Origin: Nitrogeniibacter aestuarii | Lineage (GTDB): Bacteria; Pseudomonadota; Gammaproteobacteria; Burkholderiales; Rhodocyclaceae | Direction: 5' to 3' | DNA length: 64,000 bases | NCBI RefSeq assembly: GCF_017309585.1 | Contig: NZ_CP071321.1 | Location: forward strand, 310,001 to 374,000 | Shown here: piece by piece, positions 16,970 to 30,468 of the stretch | Layout of the letters: each line of letters starts with the position of its first letter | Position numbering within the stretch: the stretch's first letter is position 1 | Made by a program: the position numbers and the translations under genes | Notes under the pieces: model-generated | What the model was told of the DNA's origin: nothing | The model's database searches: none | What the model saw: only the letters and a program-made list of their open reading frames with translations

Positions 16970-17689
16970 ATGGCAGCAGGTAGCCGACTTGTCGGGGTGC
17001 TGCTGGCCGCGGCCATCGCCTTTGCCGGGTACTCGGTGGGTGAAGGGCTGCTCAAGCTGCGCACCGGCGATCGCTCGGTGACCATCAAGGGGCTCGCCGA
17101 GCAGGACGTGAAAAGCGATTTTGCGGTGTGGGCACTGAGCTTCCGTCGGGCCGGCAACGCGTTTGCCGATGTACAACAGGCATTGAGTGAGGACCGGGCC
17201 AGCGTGCTGGCCTTCCTGAAATCCCAGGGCTTCGCCGATAGTGAACTCGACGCGGCGCCCGTGCAGGTTCAGGACGTCTACGCGCGCGAATACGCTCAGG
17301 CCAATGCGCCCCTGCGCTACAACGGCGTCGGTCGGGTCACGGTCAAGACGGCACGGGTCGACGCGGTGGCCAAGGCCGCCAACCAGACCGATCCCCTCAT
17401 CGCCGCCGGCGTGCAACTGACGGGCGAGGGGGAAGGCCAGGGGCTGCCGGTGTTCCAGCTTCGTGGTGTGAATGCCCTCAAGTCGCCACTGCTCAAACAG
17501 GCCACAACCAATGCCCGCGAGCAGGCAGTCGCTTTCGCCGATGATGCGGGAGCGACGCTGGGCGAACTGAAGAGCGCCAACCAGGGCGTGATCCGCATCA
17601 CCGACGACGATGGTTCCGACTACGACCGTGGTCGTACCATCGGCAAGCGCCTGCGCGTGGTGTCTACCTTCGTCTATCAGCTCGACTGA
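16970..17689 (+). CDS. SIMPL-domain (DUF541) envelope protein
   Basis: The 239-residue product begins with an uncleaved or weakly cleavable hydrophobic segment (about residues 6-24), then 'DRSVTIKGLAEQDVKSDFAVWALSFR', the characteristic start of a SIMPL (BP26/OMP28-like) domain that assembles into channel-like oligomers. The rest matches the family pattern: 'NDVxxxxA' helices, 'RYNGVGRVTVKTARVDAVAKAA' and 'TNAREQAVAFADDAGATLGELK'. The gene starts 3 bp after lipA, so co-transcription is likely, but there is no functional link to lipoate. Confidence 0.88.
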   Translation: MAAGSRLVGVLLAAAIAFAGYSVGEGLLKLRTGDRSVTIKGLAEQDVKSDFAVWALSFRRAGNAFADVQQALSEDRASVLAFLKSQGFADSELDAAPVQVQDVYAREYAQANAPLRYNGVGRVTVKTARVDAVAKAANQTDPLIAAGVQLTGEGEGQGLPVFQLRGVNALKSPLLKQATTNAREQAVAFADDAGATLGELKSANQGVIRITDDDGSDYDRGRTIGKRLRVVSTFVYQLD

Positions 17690-17961
17690 ATCCGTCCGCT
17701 TTCCCTGCGCTTCGACCCGCGTCTTACGCCCCGCAGTACCCCCCAGGCCAGCATGGCCGCCCCCTCCGTTTTTCGAAGACGCGTTCCCCCGACATAACGC
17801 TTTCGTGATAGAAACGCCCTTGGTCCGCAGCGCTCCGGTCTGCTGTGGATCAAACGCCTTATGCAAGATTGCTATCAAGTCGCGCGGGAAGAGGGTCGAT
17901 AAACTTCCACGGACCCGGCTGATCCATGCGTTGGGCGTCATCAGGGCTCAGGGGAAAAAAT
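17690..17961 (+). promoter_or_regulatory. Intergenic region upstream of the TonB receptor
   Basis: This 272-bp gap starts a new plus-strand transcription unit. I see no gene in it. An A-rich ribosome site (AGGGGA then a short A-run) lies just before the receptor start at 17962. AT-richer bases around 17855-17885 are the likeliest promoter location, but no clear -35/-10 pair or terminator hairpin was identified. Confidence 0.4.
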
Positions 17962-20070
17962 ATGAAAATACGGGGACTTGCCTGCCGGATGGGGAGCGTC
18001 ATGCTCGCCTTTGGCTGGATACATGGTGCTGTCGCTGCACCCAACGATAGCGATGAGGTCGAGGAGCTTCAGAACCTGCTAGAGGTGCTCGATCAGCAAA
18101 CGGAAATTGCGACCAAGACCAAGCTCAATGCCGATTACGTGCCGGGGCTGGTGACGGTATTGCATGCCGACGAATTGTCGGAGCTCGGGATTCGAACGGT
18201 CTGGGAAGCACTGCGGCTGGTGCCAGGGATCGAGCCGTCGATTGATCAGATCGGCGGGCGTCAGACGCTGGTGCGCGGCGTCGGCGGCAGTTTCGCGTCG
18301 GGCAACATGAAGATTCTGCTCAACGGCAAGTCGATGAACTCCACGCTGTCGGCCAATTCGAACCCGGTACTCAACATGCCGGTGGCGCAAATCGATCACA
18401 TCGAGGTGGTGCGCGGACCGGGCTCGGCAGTGCACGGAGAGTTTGCCTACGCCGGCGTGCTCAACGTCGTCACGCGCAAGACGGACGATGGTGTCTTCCT
18501 TCGGTTTGACGAGGATGAAACCTACACCGGAGGAGGCTTTGCCCACTGGGCGAGTGCGGATGGACGCCAGGGTGGAAGTATCAACATCGGTGGCTGGCAG
18601 AAGCAGGCGGGGGACGTGCAAGCGGGCGAGGACGCGGTCTACAACGGTTTCAACGCCGTCTTCAACCCCACTTACGCCACCCTCTCCAATGCCCCGGGCG
18701 CCGTGAATGACGCCATGGAGCAGCGATCCGTACTGATTGACTGGTTCTATGATGCGCTGTCGCTTTCATTTGCCTACGCTGAAGACGGCAATGGTGACCA
18801 CTACGGCACGATCAACGTGCTGAGTGCCCCGGACGAAAACGGGATCAAGTACCACAATCGGTATCTCATGCTGAACGGGCGCGGGAAGTGGGCGCTCAGC
18901 GAGACGCTTGAGCTCAATACCGAGATCGGATGGCAGCAATACCAGAATCGGTACAACGCACGCCTGCTGCCAGACGGATTCACGTGGGCCACCCCGGCGA
19001 TTCCAACCACGCTACTCGACGGCTTCCAGACCGAAGGTTATTACGAGGAGTCGCGCTACTCGGGCACGTTCGATCTTGTCTGGAGCGGGTGGCAAAATCA
19101 CCGCTGGCTCGCTTCGCTGGGCGTCAGCCAGATCGAGGTCAACGATGCCTGGCAACGCAACAACATCAATCCGCGTACCCTGGGTCCGGCGGCCACCCGG
19201 AAGTATACGAGCAAGGACGGTATCCCCTGGCCGGGCCGGGATCGCGATCGTCAGATCCTGAGCCTCACCCTGCAGGATGAATATCGTGCCAGCGACGAGA
19301 TCACGATCACCGCGGGTCTGCGCCACGACGACTATGACGACGTCGGTCAGAACACGTCGCCCCGGATCGCCGCAGTGTGGCGCCTGGGTCGGGATCATGT
19401 GCTCAAGGCGCAGTATGCCCAGGCCTTCCGGCCGCCCACGTTCTACGAAACTGCCTTCGAGGCGGACCTGGAGCCGGAGAAAATACGCACGTCGGAACTC
19501 GCGTACATCTACAAGGCACCGGATACCGAGTTGCGCGTCACCGGGTTTCGCTCGCGGCTTACGGATGTCATCACCGGAAACGGCATTCTGGGTTTCAGGA
19601 ACGCGCCTGAAGTGAAGAGTCGAGGGCTTGAGTTCGAAGTGCGTCAGCGCTTCGGTGTGACCTGGCAGATTGACGCTAATGTCACCGTTGCCGAAAGCGA
19701 GAGCGTCAAGACGGGTGATCGAGTGCCGGCCGCCGCAGATCGTCTTGCCAACCTGGTCGTCCGCTACAAGCCGAGCAGTGCCCAGCAGTACGCGATATGG
19801 GTCCGCCATGTCGGTGATCGCGCCCGGGAAGAGGGCGATGCGCGCAAGTCGCTGGAGAGCTACGAGACAGTTGATCTGAGTGCCAACTTCCGGCTCCCCT
19901 TCAGCGCCGGTCCGATGATTCGTGTGGGTATCCGTAACCTGTTCGATCGCGATGTGCGGTATCCCGCGCTGCTGACGCGCGATGTGGTTGATCAGACCAT
20001 CCAGTCCTACGAAGCCGACTATCCCCAGCCGGGCCGCACTGCGTGGCTCGAACTGGCCTGGCGTCTCTGA
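17962..20070 (+). CDS. TonB-dependent outer-membrane receptor
   Basis: The 702-residue product has a signal peptide ending GAVA, a plug domain ('YVPGLVTVLHADELSELGIRTVWEALRLVPGIE', 'LVRGVGGSFASGNMKILLNGKSMN', 'IDHIEVVRGPGSAVHGEFAYAGVLNVVTRK') and a 22-strand barrel ending in 'GRTAWLELAWRL' with the usual aromatic C-terminus. The pre-plug region 'EIATKTKLNADYVPG' is of the type that, from memory, accompanies YfiR-like proteins, hybrid kinases and GGDEF regulators in proteobacterial gene clusters. That is the arrangement here. The substrate is unknown. The next gene starts 24 bp later. Confidence 0.93.
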   Translation: MKIRGLACRMGSVMLAFGWIHGAVAAPNDSDEVEELQNLLEVLDQQTEIATKTKLNADYVPGLVTVLHADELSELGIRTVWEALRLVPGIEPSIDQIGGRQTLVRGVGGSFASGNMKILLNGKSMNSTLSANSNPVLNMPVAQIDHIEVVRGPGSAVHGEFAYAGVLNVVTRKTDDGVFLRFDEDETYTGGGFAHWASADGRQGGSINIGGWQKQAGDVQAGEDAVYNGFNAVFNPTYATLSNAPGAVNDAMEQRSVLIDWFYDALSLSFAYAEDGNGDHYGTINVLSAPDENGIKYHNRYLMLNGRGKWALSETLELNTEIGWQQYQNRYNARLLPDGFTWATPAIPTTLLDGFQTEGYYEESRYSGTFDLVWSGWQNHRWLASLGVSQIEVNDAWQRNNINPRTLGPAATRKYTSKDGIPWPGRDRDRQILSLTLQDEYRASDEITITAGLRHDDYDDVGQNTSPRIAAVWRLGRDHVLKAQYAQAFRPPTFYETAFEADLEPEKIRTSELAYIYKAPDTELRVTGFRSRLTDVITGNGILGFRNAPEVKSRGLEFEVRQRFGVTWQIDANVTVAESESVKTGDRVPAAADRLANLVVRYKPSSAQQYAIWVRHVGDRAREEGDARKSLESYETVDLSANFRLPFSAGPMIRVGIRNLFDRDVRYPALLTRDVVDQTIQSYEADYPQPGRTAWLELAWRL

Positions 20071-20094
20071 CCCGGGCCTGAAAGAGGAGCGCAC

Positions 20095-22020
20095 ATGCAC
20101 GCATCGACCGGATTCATCGTCCTCCAGGCGCTCAACTACCTGCTGACCGTCGGCGTGCTTGTGCACGCCTGGCGCCGGCAACGCGATCTGTTCTGGGTCA
20201 TTCCGGCGGCCATCGTCTTCGGGTTCGTCATCGAGTATTCACAAGTCTCGAAAGCGGTCCCGCCATACCATTACACCGAGGCCCTGGTGCCCTTGCCGGG
20301 GATGGTGCCACTGGGCGTGGTGCTCAGCTGGGGCACCATCATCTACGCCGTGCTCGCGACCCTGCGGCTGATGCAGGTCTCGCGCTGGAGCCGCCCGGTC
20401 ATTGCAGGCCTGCTCGCCACGGCCATCGACTTCGTGTCGGACCCGGCCTTCGTCTCGCTCGATTTCTGGATCTGGGCCGAGCCTGGTGCCTGGTTCGGCA
20501 TCCCGTGGACCAACTACGTGGGCTGGTTCGTCATCGTCGCGGCCTACACGCTCTGGCATGACGTCCTGCTGCGGCTCGGGTCGGCGCGAACCGCCATCCA
20601 GATTCTGGCGGCCTGGCTCACCGTACCGTTGGCGTTCGGCACCTTTGTGGGGGTCATGCTCTGCTATCTGTGGCTTGAGGCAAGGGCGATCGTCGATCCG
20701 GACATGCTGGTGGTGATCTTCTTCGGCCTGTGGCTGGCGTTGTCCATCCGGCCGCTGGTGCGTGCGCCAGCCAACTGCACGCTCGATCCCATGGTGCTGG
20801 CGCCGGCACTGTTCCTCTATGCCGCGTCCATGGTCATCCTGTTCGGCGGCAACCTGCATCGCCAGACCCCGGAGCTGGGCATTGTGCTGCCCGTGTTTTC
20901 CATCCTCGGTCTGACCGGCTTCCTGTGGCCGGCGCGCTCGCGTGTCGGGTTGCACAGTCTGTCGGGGGGCGCCGGCGCTGGCCGAAAGCGTCACATGGTG
21001 CTTGCCCTGGCCATGGCGGCGGCAGCGGGGTTCGGACTGGCCGCGCTGCGCCCGAATCAGAGTCTCATCGGGCCGGTCAATCTGCCCAATGATGACGCGT
21101 TTCTGCCCAGTCAGGATGTGCAGTGGTGGTACTGGACCGGGCATCTGGAAACCGAAGAGGGGCGCAAGTTCGGGTTCGAAGTGGTGTTCTTCAGCTTCGA
21201 CAGCTTCCTGATCATGCGCGATCAGCTCACCCAGGTGGCCGTCACCGATGTGCAGAACGACCGCTTCGAGTTTGCCGAGCACCTGAAATTTCACCTCCCG
21301 GCACAGTCCAGCAATCGTTTCGAGCTGACTGCCGGGCCCGGCGACATCGTTCGCGCCGTGGGCGACAACCAGACCGACCGCATCCATAGCGAGGTGAACG
21401 GCTATGTGCTCGATCTGGAGATGGAGGCGACCAAGCCGGTGGCCATGCACTACGGCGGCGACGCCCATCCCTACCGCTTCGGGGGGTATACCTATTATTA
21501 CTCGAGGGTGAAGATGGCCACGAAAGGCACGATCACCGTCGACGGGCAGACCTACCACGTGACCGGCACCAGCTGGTTCGATCGTCAGTACGGCGAGCTG
21601 TACCAGGCCATTGTGAAGGGCTGGCAGTGGTTCGCCATCGAACTCGATGACGATCGCCAGATCATGCTGTACGACATTCTCGGCAAGACCAACGCGGTGG
21701 AACGGGCAGGCTCCATCACCGATGCCGAGGGCAACACGCGGCCCATCGCAGGCCATCAGTTCAGCGTCGAGGTGCTCGGCCAATGGAAGAGTCCGCACAC
21801 GGGTTGTACCTATCCGTCCGGCTGGCGGGTTCACGTCGAGGATGAAGTCTTCGAGGTTCAGCCTATGGTGAAGGATCAGGAGCTGCGGGCCAGTCATGGT
21901 TTCTGGCCGGGCCCCGAGTACTGGGAGGGCGCAGCGACGGTCGACGGTCAGGTCGACGGCAAGGCCTATGTGGAGCTCAATGGATTCTGTCGGGGTGTTG
22001 AAGGCAGCTTCGCGCCCTGA
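20095..22020 (+). CDS. Fusion of a CruF-like membrane domain and a CrtC/AttH-like lipocalin domain
   Basis: The 641-residue product has two parts. Residues 1-290 form about eight membrane helices with charged positions resembling the CruF/DUF422 carotenoid hydratase family: 'FGFVIEYSQV', 'PYHYTEALVPLPGMVPLGVVLSWGTIIYAVL', 'AIDFVSDPAFVSLDFWIWAEPGAWFGIPWTNYVGWFV'. After a further helix (about 303-320), residues 335-641 match the CrtC (hydroxyneurosporene synthase)/AttH lipocalin pair: 'VQWWYWTGHLETEEGRKFGFEVVFFSF', 'GGYTYYYSRVKMATKG', 'VTGTSWFDRQYGELY'. Both families include enzymes that add water to carotenoid ends, but no other carotenoid gene is in the window, so the substrate is unknown. 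Strong ribosome site GAGGAG. Family assignments are by motif recall. Confidence 0.75.
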   Translation: MHASTGFIVLQALNYLLTVGVLVHAWRRQRDLFWVIPAAIVFGFVIEYSQVSKAVPPYHYTEALVPLPGMVPLGVVLSWGTIIYAVLATLRLMQVSRWSRPVIAGLLATAIDFVSDPAFVSLDFWIWAEPGAWFGIPWTNYVGWFVIVAAYTLWHDVLLRLGSARTAIQILAAWLTVPLAFGTFVGVMLCYLWLEARAIVDPDMLVVIFFGLWLALSIRPLVRAPANCTLDPMVLAPALFLYAASMVILFGGNLHRQTPELGIVLPVFSILGLTGFLWPARSRVGLHSLSGGAGAGRKRHMVLALAMAAAAGFGLAALRPNQSLIGPVNLPNDDAFLPSQDVQWWYWTGHLETEEGRKFGFEVVFFSFDSFLIMRDQLTQVAVTDVQNDRFEFAEHLKFHLPAQSSNRFELTAGPGDIVRAVGDNQTDRIHSEVNGYVLDLEMEATKPVAMHYGGDAHPYRFGGYTYYYSRVKMATKGTITVDGQTYHVTGTSWFDRQYGELYQAIVKGWQWFAIELDDDRQIMLYDILGKTNAVERAGSITDAEGNTRPIAGHQFSVEVLGQWKSPHTGCTYPSGWRVHVEDEVFEVQPMVKDQELRASHGFWPGPEYWEGAATVDGQVDGKAYVELNGFCRGVEGSFAP

Positions 22021-22048
22021 GGGCCCGCCCATCGGGCGAGGCCCGTCC

Positions 22049-22622
22049 ATGCCCGGCCAGCGGTCGGGCTGGATGCGTTCGCTCGTGGCCTGTGCCGCCG
22101 TACTGGTGGTGCTTGCGTCGCCCTGGCTCGGCGCCGTTGCCGCCGACGAGCAGGACGCACGCCGCGTCACCGTCGGCATCAACGTATTCCCCGCAGTCCT
22201 TGCCGCCGATCGAGACATCGAAGCCAAACGCTCCGCCTCTGGCGAACTGACCCTGCTCATCGTCCACCGCGATGATGCCGCCCTGGCCGACCGCCTGGCC
22301 GAAGTCCTCAAGGACAAGGGTGCGGTGCGCGGCGCGCCGATCCGGGTCGAGGTGCTGACCGTGGACGCGCTCGGCACGCGCGGGCCTGATGGCGTGGCGG
22401 GTGTCTTCATTGCGCAGCGGCTGGGCGACCGGGTTCCGTCGGTCGCCATCTATTGCAACCAGAAGCGCGTGTTGTGTTTTTCTCCTTTTGAAGGTGATGT
22501 GGAGCGCGGCATTGCTGCGGGCATTGCGGTCAGCGACCGCGTGCTGCCCTATGTGAATGTGACCGCCCTGGGCCAGGCCGGCCTGCGCATCAAACCCTTC
22601 TTCATGCGGATAGCCGAACGAT

Positions 22623-22630
<8 letters not shown>
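22049..22630 (+). CDS. YfiR-like (DUF4154) periplasmic protein
   Basis: The 193-residue product starts at 22049 with a GCGAGG ribosome site; the ATG at 22073 is an alternative. A signal peptide (about residues 9-34, SLVACAAVLVVLASPWLGAVAA) is followed by an alpha/beta domain with 'VGINVFPAVLAADRDIE', 'LTLLIVHRDDAALADRLAEVL' and 'VLPYVNVTALGQAGLRIKPFFMRIAERYE', consistent with YfiR/DUF4154, a family of periplasmic regulators of c-di-GMP or kinase partners. The match is weak in detail and rests partly on context: it overlaps the hybrid kinase gene by 8 bp and follows a TonB receptor. Confidence 0.6.
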
Positions 22631-25359
<2,729 letters not shown>

Positions 25360-25367
<8 letters not shown>

Positions 25368-26307
25368 ATCGAAACCGCGCGTGCTCATCGTCGATGACGA
25401 GCGCTCCAACATCAATATCCTGGGCAACCTGCTGGTGCCCGAATTCGATGTGCTGGTCGCGACCGATGGTCCGACAGCGCTGGCGCGTGCGGCCGGCGAG
25501 ATGCGCCCCGATCTCATTCTGCTCGACGTGATCATGCCCGGTATGGATGGTCATGAGGTGTGTCGGCGGCTCAAGGACGACCCCGAGACTCACGACATCC
25601 CGGTCATTTTCATCTCCGCCATGAGCGAGGAAGACGACGAGGCCACCGGGCTGAAGATCGGCGCGGTCGACTACGTGACCAAGCCCTTTGCGCCGGCCAT
25701 TCTCAAGATGCGCATCCGCACGCACGTGGAGCTCAAACGTCTGCGCGATCACTGGCAACGCCTGTCCACGGTCGATGGACTCACCCAGGTGGCCAATCGC
25801 CGTGCCTTTGACGATGCCTTGGCCGGCGCCTGGCGTTGCGGTATTCGCCAGCAACAGCCGCTGGCCCTGATTCTGGCCGATGTGGATCACTTCAAGGCCT
25901 ACAACGATCACCACGGTCATGCGGCGGGCGACCAGTGCCTGAAGACCGTTGCCAGCCTCATGAGCAGTCAGGTCAAGCGTGCCTGCGATCTCGTGGCGCG
26001 CTATGGCGGTGAGGAATTCGTGTGCCTGATGCCCGGTGTGGAGATCGACGGCGCACGTCTCATCGCCCAGCGCATGTGCGACGCCGTCCGCGGTCATCGC
26101 ATGGCCCACGAACACCCGGATGTTGACGGTCTGGTGAGTGTCAGTCTTGGTGTGGCTGCGATTGTGCCCGACACCGGTTTTTCGCCCGAGCACCTGCTCG
26201 CACAGGCCGATCAGCGCCTCTACGAAGCGAAGCGTGCGGGGCGCAACCGGGTGTGTGCCGGGGAGCTCGGCGAGCCTTTCGGGCCGCCGGTGGGCGACCT
26301 GTCCTGA
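25360..26307 (+). CDS. Response regulator diguanylate cyclase (REC-GGDEF)
   Basis: The GTG start at 25360 has a GGAGG ribosome site 8 bp upstream and overlaps the kinase stop; the ATG at 25324 would sit inside the kinase gene without a better site. The 315-residue product has a receiver ('VLIVDDERSNINILGN', phospho-Asp in 'ILLDVIMPGMDGHEV', 'VDYVTKPF') and a GGDEF domain with the active GGEEF form ('ARYGGEEFVCL'). An I-site RACD lies five residues before it, so product inhibition by c-di-GMP is expected. It most likely receives phosphate from the upstream hybrid kinase. Confidence 0.95.
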
Positions 26308-26422
26308 CACATTCCTTTGCGCTCGTGGACGGGGATGCTCATCCTGCAGATATGTCGGGGTGGTAAGCTAGGCCAGCCGGTCTGAATCGACCCCCTCGAA
26401 CCACTCTCACGGAGCGAGCCCA

Positions 26423-27103
26423 ATGCAGTTTCTTCGACGCGCAGTCTTCTTCCTCATGATGGCGTCTCCGGCCTTTGCCGGCGGCCTGGATCTGTTGTCG
26501 AGCACGCAGGCCAGCGGCGGCCTCAAGGAGGCGCTGGAACAGGGGGCCAACGTGGCGGTCGACCAGCTCGGCACCAAGGGGGGCTTCCTCAACAATGCCA
26601 AGGTGCGCATCCCGCTGCCCAGCGCGCTGGAAAAGACCCGCCCCATTCTCAAGATGATGGGCAAGGCCGACGAACTCGACAACCTGCAAACGGCCATGAA
26701 CCGCGCGGCCGAAGCGGCCGTACCCGAGGCGCGCACGCTGCTCGTCGGTGCGGTCAAGTCGATGAGCGTGGATGACGCCAAGAAGATTCTGTCCGGTGGC
26801 GACAATTCGGTCACCCGCTATTTCGAGTCCAAGACCCGCGACGCGCTCACCAAGCGCTTCCTGCCGGTGGTGACCGAACAGACCAACCGTCTGTCGCTGG
26901 CCGGCCAGTACAACCAGCTGGCGGGCAAGGCCGCCAAGACCGGGCTGCTCAAGGGCGAAGAAAGTTCGGTGGAGACCTTCGTGACCGCCAAGGCGCTCGA
27001 CGGCCTCTACGCCACCATCGCCGAGCAGGAGCGGGCCATTCGCGCCAACCCCATGCAGGCGGCCGGCTCGCTGGCCAAGAAAGTGTTCGAAGCCATGAAG
27101 TGA
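26423..27103 (+). CDS. DUF4197 exported protein
   Basis: The 226-residue product has a signal peptide (MQFLRRAVFFLMMASPAFA) and the DUF4197 helical pattern: 'GLKEALEQGANVAVDQLGTKGGFLNNAKVRIPLP', 'LEKTRPILKMMGKADELDNLQTAMNRAAEAAVP', 'ILSGGDNSVTRYFESKTRDALTKRFLPVV' and 'FVTAKALDGLYATIAEQERAIRANP'. The function is unknown. A GGAG ribosome site precedes the start. It is a single-gene unit ended by a hairpin with a T-run. Confidence 0.88.
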   Translation: MQFLRRAVFFLMMASPAFAGGLDLLSSTQASGGLKEALEQGANVAVDQLGTKGGFLNNAKVRIPLPSALEKTRPILKMMGKADELDNLQTAMNRAAEAAVPEARTLLVGAVKSMSVDDAKKILSGGDNSVTRYFESKTRDALTKRFLPVVTEQTNRLSLAGQYNQLAGKAAKTGLLKGEESSVETFVTAKALDGLYATIAEQERAIRANPMQAAGSLAKKVFEAMK

Positions 27104-27172
27104 CCCGCGCTTGTCGGTTCGCCCCCGGCGCACCCCGGTGCTCCGGTAAAATGACGCCCAACGCACTGTTCG

Positions 27173-27202
27173 CGCCGCCCGCCCGGGCGGCGTGCTGTTT
27201 TT
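27173..27202 (+). terminator. Intrinsic terminator after the DUF4197 gene
   Basis: An 8-bp GC stem, CGCCGCCC (27173-27180) and GGGCGGCG (27185-27192), with a 4-base loop is followed by TGCTGTTTTT. It lies between the DUF4197 stop and the rep start and should end the upstream transcript. Confidence 0.7.
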
Positions 27203-27213
27203 GATCCCCGCCC

Positions 27214-29214
<2,001 letters not shown>

Positions 29215-29217
29215 GCC

Positions 29218-29571
29218 TCAGCCGGCCTCGGTGAGGCGGCCTCGTACCATCATGATCGCGAGCGCAGCCCGGCAGGCGCTGACCAGTGCCGCCCATTCGG
29301 GGAGCTTCACCCCCTCTTCATCCTCGCCGTCAAATGCATCCCAGAAGGTGTCCACCGCCTCGCTCACTTGCGCGATCGCGGTGACTTCGTCGGGGGTGTA
29401 GGTGGGGGCGGGCAAGGTCTCGGCCGACGGATGGGCCGGGACCCAGTCCTCCCAGCACGCCGTCCAGGTGTAGATGCCCATGTGGGGCGGCTCATGCTCG
29501 GCATCGGCTAGCCATTCCAGGTTGCCGAGGATACGGTCCCGGGTCAGGGCGAGTTTGCGTTGGGTGCTCAT
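29218..29571 (-). CDS. Small acidic protein of unknown function
   Basis: The 117-residue product starts MSTQRKLALTRDRILGNLEW with a GGAGAC ribosome site just upstream; a 5-codon longer start is possible. It is acidic and tryptophan-rich ('GIYTWTACWEDWVPAHP', 'TFWDAFDGEDEEGVKLPEWAAL') without signal peptide or membrane helix. I recognise no family. It is convergent with rep (stops 3 bp apart) and lies downstream of, and on the same strand as, the cytochrome c5 gene, but a terminator hairpin separates them. Coding is supported by the ribosome site and by a reading frame filling the gap. Confidence 0.65.
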   Translation of the reverse strand: MSTQRKLALTRDRILGNLEWLADAEHEPPHMGIYTWTACWEDWVPAHPSAETLPAPTYTPDEVTAIAQVSEAVDTFWDAFDGEDEEGVKLPEWAALVSACRAALAIMMVRGRLTEAG

Positions 29572-29589
29572 GCAAGTCTCCGGCAAAGC

Positions 29590-29614
29590 AAAAGCGGCTC
29601 CAAAGAGCCGCTTT
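29590..29614 (-). terminator. Intrinsic terminator of the cytochrome c5 gene
   Basis: A 10-bp perfect stem (AAAGCGGCTC at 29591-29600, GAGCCGCTTT at 29605-29614) has a 4-base loop. Read on the minus strand it is followed by TTTTGCTTTG, so it ends transcription from the cytochrome gene just upstream of the small hypothetical gene. Confidence 0.75.
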
Positions 29615-29636
29615 CGTTCAACAGCAATCCGGTGGA

Positions 29637-30062
29637 TTACTCGACCGGGGGTGCCTCGAAACTGGCACCGGCCTGGTTGGCCAGGTAGGCCACGGCGCGC
29701 GCCAGTTCCTTGTCGGTCAGGTCGGCGGCGCCACCTTTCGGGGGCATGTTGTTGATGCCGTTGGTGGCGGTCTGGATCAGGGCATCGTAGCCCTTGGCGA
29801 TACGCGGTGCCCAGGCATCGGCGTCACCCGTCTTCGGTGCATTCAGTGCGCCGGAGTTGTGGCAGGCGCCACAGACCTTGCCCACGATCTCTTCACCGGT
29901 GCGCTTGCCCGGCTCTTCTTTCTGGACCTTCAGGGCCACCTGAGCGACCGGCTGGGTCAGGCTGGCGGACATTTCACTGTCGATGGACTTGTCTTTGCCA
30001 CAGGCGGCGAGCGTCAGTGCTGACGCGGCCATCAGGGCGATCAGAGCGCGGGACTTGGTCAT
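29637..30062 (-). CDS. Cytochrome c5-family lipoprotein
   Basis: The 141-residue product starts MTKSRALIALMAASALTLAAC, a lipoprotein signal with acylated Cys about 21. It carries one c-type heme site CGACH (about residue 65) and a distal Met in 'GINNMPPKGGAADLTDKELARAVAYLANQAG', the pattern of short cytochrome c5/c555-like electron carriers. Membrane anchoring by lipid suggests electron transfer at the periplasmic face of the inner membrane. No oxidase partner is obvious: the adjacent cyo-type oxidase lacks the CuA site and uses quinol. Confidence 0.9.
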   Translation of the reverse strand: MTKSRALIALMAASALTLAACGKDKSIDSEMSASLTQPVAQVALKVQKEEPGKRTGEEIVGKVCGACHNSGALNAPKTGDADAWAPRIAKGYDALIQTATNGINNMPPKGGAADLTDKELARAVAYLANQAGASFEAPPVE

Positions 30063-30184
30063 GCGGAGGATCCTCAAAGGCAGGCAATTTTCAAAACCCG
30101 TCGATTATAGCGGTCGCAGGTGCAGCATGAAAGCACAACGCGTGGACGACATGTCGAAAAGCGGTTATGCTTGCCGCCTCCCAA

Positions 30185-30261
30185 GCGCCCGTAGCTCAGC
30201 TGGATAGAGTACTGCCCTCCGAAGGCAGGGGTCGTGCGTTCGAATCGCGCCGGGCGCGCCA
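30185..30261 (+). tRNA. tRNA-Arg (anticodon CCG)
   Basis: The 77-nt sequence folds as a tRNA. The acceptor stem GCGCCCG pairs with CGGGCGC, then a G discriminator and an encoded CCA. The D-loop is AGCTGGATA, the anticodon stem CTGCC/GGCAG encloses loop CTCCGAA with anticodon CCG, and the T-arm has GTTCGAATC. It reads CGG arginine codons. A strong terminator follows ten bases later. Confidence 0.97.
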
Positions 30262-30270
30262 GAATTGCCG

Positions 30271-30305
30271 AAAACGGGTCAGGCCAAATGCCTGACCCGT
30301 TTTTC
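30271..30305 (+). terminator. Intrinsic terminator of tRNA-Arg
   Basis: The arms AAAACGGGTCAGGC (30271-30284) and GCCTGACCCGTTTT (30290-30303) form a 14-bp stem with a 5-base loop, ending in a T-tract. It separates the tRNA transcript from the oxidase operon. Confidence 0.9.
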
Positions 30306-30314
30306 TTTGTCCGG

Positions 30315-30357
30315 GCGCTGGTGGATATGGCCCGATCCGCTGGTGGATATCCACCGG
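30315..30357. repeat. Palindrome-containing repeat, copy 1 (upstream of cyoA)
   Basis: GCGCTGGTGGA is followed by 15 variable bases and TGGTGGATATCCACCGG, whose core GGTGGATATCCACC is a perfect 14-bp palindrome. The same arrangement recurs at 50686-50729. Here it sits about 112 bp before the cyoA start, in the region where the operon promoter is expected. Confidence 0.7.
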
Positions 30358-30468
30358 CTTGGATCGCCGGATGTTCACAAATCCTTTGTTTCACAGTGCC
30401 TTGCGTGCTGGCGCCGAACTTGCGTTATCCCCTCCGAAAACACGAATTTCATGACTTCGGAGACGGCC

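Noticed and set aside
20239..22449. A 736-codon minus-strand open frame opposite the fusion gene
   Set aside because: Shadow of a high-GC gene; Arg/Pro/His-rich translation with no domain, while the plus-strand frame has clear motifs.
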